Made by a program: the position numbers and the translations under genes. A model generated the notes under the pieces. That model was not told the DNA's origin. It did not search any database and saw only the letters and a list, made by a program, of their open reading frames with translations. From an uncultured Clostridia bacterium (lineage in GTDB: Bacteria > Bacillota > Clostridia > Oscillospirales > Oscillospiraceae), in contig CAMCDX010000006.1 in assembly GCA_945873695.1 (NCBI GenBank), forward strand, positions 1 through 36,250: a stretch of 36,250 nt of DNA, in the 5' to 3' direction. Of the stretch, positions 30,255 to 36,250 are shown one piece after another. Positions within the stretch are counted from its first letter, which is position 1; every line of letters starts with the position of its first letter.

Positions 30255-32411
30255 TCAGTATCTGCCCGTCCAGTCCGCCATCAGCAGCACCGGCAGGGTC
30301 CACAGCAGCAAAAATACCAGCAGCGCCAGCGGCGTCAGCAGGTTGTAGGCGCCCTGGAACACCATGTAGAAGGACAGCAGCACGCCCGCCGCGCTGCCCA
30401 GCAGGCTCAGCCCCGCCGCCCGGCGCACCGCGCCGCACAGCCGCCGGCTGCCGGCCACCGCCTCGGCGTAGGGCAGCAGGCCCTCCCGGAACAGCAGGGC
30501 CCGGGGCATCCCCCGGTCCTTTTCCGCCTCGCTGAGGGCCACCCGGGCGGTCAGGTCCGGGTACTCCACCTTCACGCCCTTGTGGAACTTCCGCTTCAGA
30601 AGGGCCGGGGTGATGTTGGGGTCCCTGGAGGCCAGGATGGGGGTGATGTGCCCCCGCCGCATCATCCGCAGGGCGAAATCCACGTTCTCCGCCGCGTTGT
30701 ACTTCACGGCGAAGACCGCCACCAGCTGGCGGTCCACCGCCAGGAACACGCCGGTCTTCAGATTGATGCCACCCGGCAGCCGCACGTCCATCTTCCGCAT
30801 GAAGGAGGCGGTGCCCAGCAGTACCGACTCGCCCCGGATGGCGGCGGAGTAGCCGCCCTCCTCGTAGAAGCTGAAATCGTCCGCGGTCTCATAATGGCCG
30901 CCCTCGCCGCGGACCAGGCCGTCGAACAGCCGCTGGAGGCCGCAGTCCGCCGCCCGGGCCATGGTGGCGGCGTAGGACGCCGCCTTGGACAGCTCCTCGC
31001 CGAAGACCTTCACGCCGTTGAGCTGGATGGTGCCGGGCGGGAACAGGTCGGAGTCCGTCAGGATCATGCCCTTCCGGCGGCCGATCTTCTCCGCGCCGGC
31101 CCAGCCGGCCACGGCGCAGCCCGCCTTCTGCAGGTGGGCCGCCAGCCGGGAAAAGGGCAGGCCCCAGCACAGCGGCAGGGCGAAGGTGGTACCCGCCGTC
31201 AGGATGGCGGACCAGTTCAGCCAAAAGTCGGCGCCCCGGCCCTGTCCCAGGGAGCTGAGGCCGGCGAAGACCACGGAGGCCACCAGCACGATGGGCAGCA
31301 GCCCTGTCTCCCACACCGTCACCATATCATCCCGGACCGCGGCGGTATAGAAGCCGGGGACGGCGCCCCGCTGCTTGCAGGCCCCCCGGTCCGTCTCCGT
31401 CACCAGATAGGGCGGCTCGTCGTCCAGGGCCGCCGTCCGGAAAGTGTCGTACATCCCCTGCTTTTCCCGGCTGCCGCCCCACAGGGCAAAGGCCAGGGCC
31501 ATGGAAGCCACGCCGGCGTAGGGCATGGCGTCGCTCCGCTCCGGCAGCAAAATCCGGGCCACGCAGTCCGCCGCCGCCACCAGCACGGAGAGCACCGCCA
31601 GCAGATCGCCGGCGCAGCGCTTCCGGCCTAAGGCCCGGAAGGCCCGGGCAAACACCGGGCGGCACAGAATGGCGCTCAATACCAGGCAGGCCAGCAGCGC
31701 CAGGGATTGATAGAAGGGCTGGCCCGTCCAGAATGGCACCTCCAGCCCCCGCAGCTCCGCCGCCAGCACCAGCACCGGCAGCAGCGCCAGGCAGAAGGCC
31801 GCCGGTACGGCGCCGCTCCAGCGGCGCTTTTCCTCCCGGTAATGCTCCGCCGTCTCAAACAGCTCCGGCTCCGGGCCAATCGGCTCCTCCTCTTCCTCCG
31901 GCTCCTCTTCTTCCGGCTCCGGCCTGGCGTAGAGCTCTTCCGTCTCCGTCAGCTTCCGCCGGGAGAACAGGCCCCGCCGGGGCTTCAGCAGCGGCCCCGC
32001 CTGAGCCTCCTCCATGACGGCGTCCACAGTGCTGCCCACCATCTCCTCCAGGGAGATGGGCCTGGGCGCCCGGGGCAGCTCCGCCTCCAAGGCCTCCAGG
32101 TCCACCGCCTGGGAGATCAGCTTGTCCCGGGTCTGCTGGAACGTGGCGGCCTCCGGGGCCTCTGGTGCCCTGGGCCTGGCTGGCTTTGGCGGAGTTTGCT
32201 TTACCGGGGTGAAGGGTGCGGTGTCCTTCTGCTGGAAAACCGGCTCCGGTCCCGGGTTGACCTCCGCCTCCACGTCCCGCATCAGCTTCCGCTGACGGCC
32301 CCCGCCGTACTCCGCCAGGATCTCCTCCAGAGAGAAGCTGTCCTCCGACGCGGGTACGTCGGTGCCAGCTGTCAGCGTGTCATATAAACTTTTCTCATCC
32401 TTTGGAGCCAT
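30255..32411 (-). CDS. P-type-ATPase-like membrane protein without catalytic motifs
   Basis: The first 190 or so residues are hydrophilic, rich in Pro and Glu (EEEEPEEEEEPIGPEPE), probably a flexible cytosolic arm. From about 197 the protein follows a heavy-metal P-type ATPase plan: six or more membrane helices, a stretch FALPLCWGLPFSRLA where the family has its CPC-GLATP segment, and a cytosolic part that matches the P and N domains by layout. The phosphorylation motif DKTGT is replaced by LTDSDLFPPGT (about 449-459), TGES is absent, and neither TGD nor GDGxND can be found. It is thus likely catalytically dead, perhaps a sensor or scaffold. It follows rlmB by 20 bases, with AGGAGAAGGA before the ATG. 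Confidence 0.7.
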   Translation of the reverse strand: MAPKDEKSLYDTLTAGTDVPASEDSFSLEEILAEYGGGRQRKLMRDVEAEVNPGPEPVFQQKDTAPFTPVKQTPPKPARPRAPEAPEAATFQQTRDKLISQAVDLEALEAELPRAPRPISLEEMVGSTVDAVMEEAQAGPLLKPRRGLFSRRKLTETEELYARPEPEEEEPEEEEEPIGPEPELFETAEHYREEKRRWSGAVPAAFCLALLPVLVLAAELRGLEVPFWTGQPFYQSLALLACLVLSAILCRPVFARAFRALGRKRCAGDLLAVLSVLVAAADCVARILLPERSDAMPYAGVASMALAFALWGGSREKQGMYDTFRTAALDDEPPYLVTETDRGACKQRGAVPGFYTAAVRDDMVTVWETGLLPIVLVASVVFAGLSSLGQGRGADFWLNWSAILTAGTTFALPLCWGLPFSRLAAHLQKAGCAVAGWAGAEKIGRRKGMILTDSDLFPPGTIQLNGVKVFGEELSKAASYAATMARAADCGLQRLFDGLVRGEGGHYETADDFSFYEEGGYSAAIRGESVLLGTASFMRKMDVRLPGGINLKTGVFLAVDRQLVAVFAVKYNAAENVDFALRMMRRGHITPILASRDPNITPALLKRKFHKGVKVEYPDLTARVALSEAEKDRGMPRALLFREGLLPYAEAVAGSRRLCGAVRRAAGLSLLGSAAGVLLSFYMVFQGAYNLLTPLALLVFLLLWTLPVLLMADWTGRY

Positions 32412-32431
32412 GGGTATCCTTCTCCTATTTC

Positions 32432-33202
32432 TTATCCCAACCGCTGGCGGACCGCCTCGTAAAGGAGGATGGCCGCCGCCGCGGAGGCGTTCAGGGAATT
32501 CAGTTTCCCCCGCATGGGGATGCTGACCAGAAAGTCGCAGTTCTCGGCGGCCAGACGGGTCATGCCGTCGCCCTCGCTGCCGATGACAATGGCGGCGGGG
32601 CCCTTCAGGTCCGCGTCATATAAGGTGGTGTTGCCGTCCGCCGCCGTGCCGAAGACCCAAACGCCCTGCTTTTTCAGATCCTTCAGCAAGGCGGGGATGT
32701 TGGGCACCCGGGCCACGGGCATGTGGGCCACCGCGCCGGCGGAGGTCTTGGCCACCACGGCGGTGAGGCCCGCGCTGCGGCGCTTGGGGATGACCACGCC
32801 GTGGGCCCCGGCGCACTCGGCGGTGCGGATGATGGCGCCCAGGTTATGGGGGTCGGAGATCTCATCGCAGACCACCAGCAGGGGCTTCTCCCCCTTGGCG
32901 GCGGCAGCTTCCAGGATGCTCTCCACGGTGACGTACTCCCGCACCGCCGCCAGGGCGATGACGCCCTGGTGGGCGTGGGTGCGGCTCATGTTGTCCAGCT
33001 TCCGCCGGTCGGCGTCCACCACCACGATGCCGGCGGCCCGGGCCTTGGAGGCGATGTGTCCCAGGGTCTTATCCGTCTCGCCCTTGAGGATATAGATCTT
33101 ATCGATGGTCTCCCCCGCCCGCAGGGCTTCGATGACGGCGTTGCGGCCTTCGATGATGCCGTCGGCCTCGGCGGTCAGGTCGTTTCTTCTCTGTTCGTCC
33201 AT
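32432..33202 (-). CDS. rlmB: TrmH/RlmB-type 23S rRNA 2'-O-methyltransferase
   Basis: The 256-residue protein has the SpoU/TrmH fold: an N-terminal substrate-binding domain (IIEGRNAVIEAL), then the SPOUT motifs DEISDPHNLGAIIRTAECAG, IGSEGDGM and IPMRGKLNSLNASAA. RlmB methylates the ribose of G2251 in 23S rRNA with S-adenosylmethionine. I start at the ATG following AAGGGAG; upstream in-frame codons would run through the promoter. The P-type-ATPase-like gene is cotranscribed after it. Confidence 0.92.
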   Translation of the reverse strand: MDEQRRNDLTAEADGIIEGRNAVIEALRAGETIDKIYILKGETDKTLGHIASKARAAGIVVVDADRRKLDNMSRTHAHQGVIALAAVREYVTVESILEAAAAKGEKPLLVVCDEISDPHNLGAIIRTAECAGAHGVVIPKRRSAGLTAVVAKTSAGAVAHMPVARVPNIPALLKDLKKQGVWVFGTAADGNTTLYDADLKGPAAIVIGSEGDGMTRLAAENCDFLVSIPMRGKLNSLNASAAAAILLYEAVRQRLG

Positions 33203-33240
33203 ATTGTCTCCCTTAAAAAGTTTTTCGACATACATACGGT

Positions 33241-33249
33241 AGTATACCA
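33241..33249 (-). promoter_or_regulatory. Extended -10 promoter of rlmB
   Basis: On the minus strand TGGTATACT forms an extended -10, with a weak TTTATT 17 bp upstream. It lies about 40 bases before the rlmB start and is divergent from the ftsH promoter. Confidence 0.55.
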
Positions 33250-33311
33250 TACAAGCCGGGCACAATAAAGTGGAATTTACAGAAACTTCATCAAAAAAGC
33301 CGCCCATGTTC

Positions 33312-33340
33312 TTGTGGCTTGGCCGGTTCTGTGGTATACT
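33312..33340 (+). promoter_or_regulatory. Sigma-A promoter of ftsH
   Basis: TTGTGG (33312-33317) and TATACT (33335-33340) are 17 bp apart, with TGG before the -10. No CIRCE or CtsR-like box is seen near it. Confidence 0.75.
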
Positions 33341-33390
33341 GCGTAGTAATTTTAGAGGCTCTTCCCTTCCCGAAAGGAGTTTTTCCATAC

Positions 33391-35595
33391 ATGGATCAAA
33401 ACAACAAGAAAAACAACCAGAACAACAAAAACAACGGCAGCTGGCGGGGCGTGGCCACGCTGGTAGGCTGGGCGCTGCTGCTGACCATTCTCATCAGCTA
33501 CGCCAGCAGCTACATGAGCGGCGCCGGCAACCAGTCCTCCACCGTCACGCTGGATTACAGCCAGTTTGTGGAGATGGTGGAAAACGGCGAGGTCTCCTCC
33601 GTGGACTTCAGCAACTCGGAGAACATCCTCATCATCACGCCCAAGGACGGCTATGTCTATACCGATGAGGACGGCAGGGCCTTCACCAAGGGCACCAATG
33701 CCCAGGGGGAGGAGTACTACACCTTCACCGGCACCGGTGGGCGGGAGCAGCAGACAGACCTGAAACTCATCACCGTCCAGATCCAGTCTAACGACGCGGT
33801 GATCGGCTTCCTCCAGGCCAACGGCGTCACCGATTACAACGAGGACTATCAGCCTCCCATCAGCCCCCTGCTGGGTATCCTGGTCAGCTACGTGCTGCCC
33901 TTCATCCTCATTTTCGCCACCTTCTCCCTGCTGATGGGCTGGATGGCGAAAAAAGGCGGCATGGGCGGCATGGGCGGCATCGGCGGCGTGGGCAAGGCCA
34001 ACGCCAAGGTGTATATGGAAAAGTCCACCGGCGTCACCTTCCGGGACGTGGCCGGCCAGGACGAGGCCAAGGAGTCCCTGACGGAGATCATCGACTTTCT
34101 CCACAACCCCGGCAAGTACACGGAGATCGGCGCGAAGCTCCCCAAGGGCGCCCTGCTGGTGGGCCCTCCGGGCACCGGCAAGACCCTCCTTGCCAAGGCC
34201 GTGGCCGGCGAGGCCAACGTGCCCTTCTTCTCCATCTCCGGCTCCGACTTCGTGGAGATGTTCGTGGGCGTGGGCGCTTCCCGTGTCCGGGACCTCTTTA
34301 AAGAGGCATCCAAAGTCGCTCCCTGCATCGTGTTCATCGACGAGATCGACACCATCGGTAAATCCCGTGACAACCGCATGGGCGGCAACGACGAGCGGGA
34401 GCAGACCCTGAACCAGCTCCTTGCCGAGATGGACGGCTTCGACCCCACCAAGGGCATCATCCTCCTGGCCGCCACCAACCGGCCGGAGGTCCTGGACCAG
34501 GCATTGCTGCGGCCCGGCCGGTTCGACCGCCGCATCATCATCGACCGGCCCAACCTGGCGGGCAGACTTGCAACCCTCCAGGTCCACACCCGGAACATCA
34601 AGCTGGCGGAGGACGTGAACCTGAAGAAGGTGGCTCTGGCCACCGCCGGCTGCGTGGGCGCCGACCTTGCCAACCTGGTGAACGAGGCCGCCCTGCGGGC
34701 TGTCCGCAAGGGCCGCAAGCTGGTGACCCAGGAGGACCTGCTGGCCGCCTTCGAGCTGGTCATCGCCGGTACGGAGAAAAAGGGCAGCGTCCTCACCGAA
34801 TTCGAGAAGAAGCTGGTGGCTTACCACGAGGTGGGTCACGCCATGGTGGCCTACAAGCAGAAGAACACCGAACCGGTGCAGAAGATCACCATCGTCCCCC
34901 ACACCCAGGGCTCCCTGGGCTACACCCTGCTGATGCCCGAGGAGGACAAGACGGAGCTGCGCACCCGGGACGAGCTGATGGCCAAGATCACCGTCTCCAT
35001 GGGCGGCCGCGCCGCCGAGGAAGTGGTGATGAACACCATGACCAACGGCGCCTCCCAGGACATCCAGGACGCCACCAACGTGGCGCGCAACATGGTGGCC
35101 ATGTTCGGCATGAGCGACGAGTTCGGCATGATGGCCCTGGCCTCCCGCCGCAACCAGTACCTGGACGGCGGCTACGGCATGGACTGCGCCCAGGACACCG
35201 CCGCCCGGATGGACCAGGCGGTGAAGGAGATCCTGGACCAGTGCTACAAGGCTGCTGTGGAGATCCTGAAGGCCAACCGGGAGGATATGGACAAGGTGGT
35301 GGCATACCTTCTGGAGAAGGAGACCATCACCGGCACCGAGATGGTGGCCATCATCGAGGGCCGGGACCCGGAGCTGGTGGAAGATGCCTACGCCTCCACC
35401 ATGAGCCGGCCCGAGGGCATTGAGGCCCCCGCCAAGAAGGTGCATATGATCTCCCAGAAGATTGAGGCCCCGGAACTGCCGGAAGAGTCTCCCGCGGAGG
35501 AGGTTCCGGCGGAACCCACCGGGGAGCCGGAGAAGGCCCCGGAGGAAACTCCCCCAGCGCCTGCTGACAACCCCCCGGAAGAACCCAAGGAATAA
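33391..35595 (+). CDS. ftsH: Membrane ATP-dependent zinc metalloprotease FtsH
   Basis: This 734-residue FtsH has an Asn/Lys-rich start, membrane helix 1 (about 23-43), an extracytoplasmic domain, membrane helix 2 (about 166-188), a Gly/Met-rich linker, the AAA domain with Walker A GPPGTGKT (258-265) and Walker [12 protein letters not shown], and the zinc site HEVGH (479-483). It forms hexamers that pull out and degrade misfolded membrane proteins and regulators. The last 45 residues are an acidic, Pro/Glu-rich tail, longer than usual. I start at the ATG after AAAGGAG; the spacing of 11 is long, but upstream ATG codons lie in the promoter. Confidence 0.96.
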   Translation: MDQNNKKNNQNNKNNGSWRGVATLVGWALLLTILISYASSYMSGAGNQSSTVTLDYSQFVEMVENGEVSSVDFSNSENILIITPKDGYVYTDEDGRAFTKGTNAQGEEYYTFTGTGGREQQTDLKLITVQIQSNDAVIGFLQANGVTDYNEDYQPPISPLLGILVSYVLPFILIFATFSLLMGWMAKKGGMGGMGGIGGVGKANAKVYMEKSTGVTFRDVAGQDEAKESLTEIIDFLHNPGKYTEIGAKLPKGALLVGPPGTGKTLLAKAVAGEANVPFFSISGSDFVEMFVGVGASRVRDLFKEASKVAPCIVFIDEIDTIGKSRDNRMGGNDEREQTLNQLLAEMDGFDPTKGIILLAATNRPEVLDQALLRPGRFDRRIIIDRPNLAGRLATLQVHTRNIKLAEDVNLKKVALATAGCVGADLANLVNEAALRAVRKGRKLVTQEDLLAAFELVIAGTEKKGSVLTEFEKKLVAYHEVGHAMVAYKQKNTEPVQKITIVPHTQGSLGYTLLMPEEDKTELRTRDELMAKITVSMGGRAAEEVVMNTMTNGASQDIQDATNVARNMVAMFGMSDEFGMMALASRRNQYLDGGYGMDCAQDTAARMDQAVKEILDQCYKAAVEILKANREDMDKVVAYLLEKETITGTEMVAIIEGRDPELVEDAYASTMSRPEGIEAPAKKVHMISQKIEAPELPEESPAEEVPAEPTGEPEKAPEETPPAPADNPPEEPKE

Positions 35596-35636
35596 GCCAA
35601 AACAGGCGCGCCCGGGCAAGGCGCGCCTGTTTTGGC
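35596..35636 (+). terminator. Terminator after ftsH
   Basis: A perfect 17-bp stem (35596-35612 with 35620-35636, loop CGGGCAA) starts at the ftsH stop and contains TTTT in its 3' arm. The ribosome binding site of the next gene begins immediately after it, so any read-through would serve that gene. Confidence 0.85.
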
Positions 35637-35650
35637 AAGGAGACAAGACT

Positions 35651-36171
35651 ATGAAGATCCGACCCGCCACCGCCGCCGACCTGGTGGCCGTCACCGCCAT
35701 CTACGACGCCATCCTGGACCGGGAGGAATCCGGCCCCGTGTACACCAACTGGCAGCGGGGGAAATACCCCACCACGGACACCGCCCGCCAGGCCCTGGAA
35801 GCCGGCACCCTGTACGTGGGGAAAAAGGCGGCTTCCTCTGGGGCGTGGTAAACCTCAACGCCGTTCAGCTTCCGGAATACGGTCAGATTCCCTGGACCAT
35901 CCCCGCCAATCCGAAACAAGTGGCCGTCATCCACACTCTGTGCATCCACCCCGCTTACAGTGGCCGGGGTCTGGCACGGCGGATGGTGGCCTTCTGCGAG
36001 GAGGAGGCCCGCCGCCAGGGCCGGACTGTCATGCGGCTGGACACCTGGGAGGGAAACCTCCCCGCCAACAATATGTATCCCGCCCTGGGCTACCGGTACG
36101 CCGGCGCCGCGGAGTTTTTCTTCCAGGGCTTCATCCGGGAAATTTTGAACTGTTATGAAAAAGCGCTGTAA
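35651..36171 (+). pseudogene. GNAT acetyltransferase interrupted by a -1 frameshift
   Basis: The first part (MKIRPATAADLVAVTAIYDA to about residue 58) and the last part (NLNAVQLPEYGQIPW, then the acetyl-CoA loop YSGRGLARRM, then DTWEGNLPANNMY) clearly belong to one GNAT enzyme of about 173 residues. They lie in different frames. The change of frame occurs at GGGGAAAAAGG (35818-35828); without it translation stops at the TAA at 35849-35851. A one-base loss in the homopolymers, a sequencing error, or programmed -1 slippage at AAAAAG would each explain it. AAGGAG lies eight bases before the ATG. If functional it would acetylate an amine of an unknown substrate. Confidence 0.75.
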
Positions 36172-36172
36172 A

Positions 36173-36199
36173 AAAGGCTTGGAGCTGAGCTCCAAGCCT
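36173..36199. repeat. Terminator hairpin (left) beside element copy D
   Basis: An 11-bp perfect stem (AGGCTTGGAGC arm, loop TGA) lies at 36175-36199, right after the GNAT stop, and the element begins at the next base. By analogy with copies B and C a duplicate should lie beyond the window. Confidence 0.85.
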
Positions 36200-36250
36200 C
36201 AGGCTGTCGAAAAAGTCCGACGGACTTTTTCGACGCCTTCACAATACCTC
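36200..36250 (+). mobile_element. 221-bp terminator-associated element, copy D (5' end only)
   Basis: The first 51 bases of the element are identical to copy B, including the terminal repeat CAGGCTGTCGAAAAA and the 13-bp inner hairpin. The window ends inside it. Confidence 0.9.

Noticed and set aside
33352-35700. Long minus-strand frame (782 codons) opposite ftsH
   Set aside because: Antisense to a canonical FtsH; no promoter or ribosome binding site.

Overview
The window reads as chromosomal DNA from a high-GC, spore-forming Firmicute, most likely a gut Oscillospiraceae-type clostridium (Flavonifractor, Lawsonibacter, Oscillibacter and relatives). This is inferred from the sporulation genes yqfC, yqfD and ylbJ, a reverse rubrerythrin typical of anaerobes, a Firmicute-type BMP nucleoside transporter, TTG starts behind strong Shine-Dalgarno sequences, and strong third-position GC bias. 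Both ends of the window fall inside copies of one repeat, so it may be an assembly contig bounded by repeats.

Layout. 1-2180: a lipoprotein polysaccharide deacetylase, cytidine deaminase (cdd) and a small overlapping gene, closed by a terminator. 2180-3212: an AT-richer patch with an XRE regulator coupled to comF, preceded by a pair of operator-like palindromes. 3241-4404: a lone MreB/Mbl gene with a good promoter; its terminator is formed by the last codons of the convergent acetyltransferase gene. 5094-7723: DegV and an NSS-family transporter. 7803-9206: a DUF2156-GNAT fusion. 9486-12045: recD2 and a small membrane gene. 12046-12423: a gene-free stretch with strong hairpins. 12424-15640: the operon yqfC-yqfD-phoH-ybeY-small membrane protein. 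15740-16651: ylbJ. 16715-24539: a nucleoside uptake and salvage block on the minus strand (MBL hydrolase, deoC, deoD, BMP lipoprotein, nupO, nupP, nupQ), read from at least three promoters. 24673-26921: a secreted trypsin-like protease convergent with a HAD phosphatase. 27168-30000: reverse rubrerythrin and an EF-G paralogue. 30255-33202: rlmB and a P-type-ATPase-like protein that has lost its catalytic motifs. 33391-36171: ftsH and a frameshifted GNAT acetyltransferase.

The most unusual feature is a 221-bp element with 15-bp imperfect terminal inverted repeats. It occurs as two complete copies (9236-9456 and, inverted, 26012-26232) that differ at one base, plus two partial copies cut by the window edges (1-53 and 36200-36250). 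Each copy abuts an unrelated intrinsic-terminator hairpin. In both complete copies the whole hairpin is present on both sides as a 27-bp direct repeat, centred on the hairpin dyad. The simplest reading is a recently active, non-autonomous mobile element that inserts into terminators and duplicates the entire stem-loop. No transposase is encoded in the window.

Functional links: cdd, deoC, deoD and the BMP/NupOPQ system make a coherent nucleoside uptake and catabolism route; yqfC, yqfD and ylbJ belong to sporulation; FtsH, YbeY, PhoH, RlmB and the EF-G paralogue are housekeeping, RNA or translation functions.
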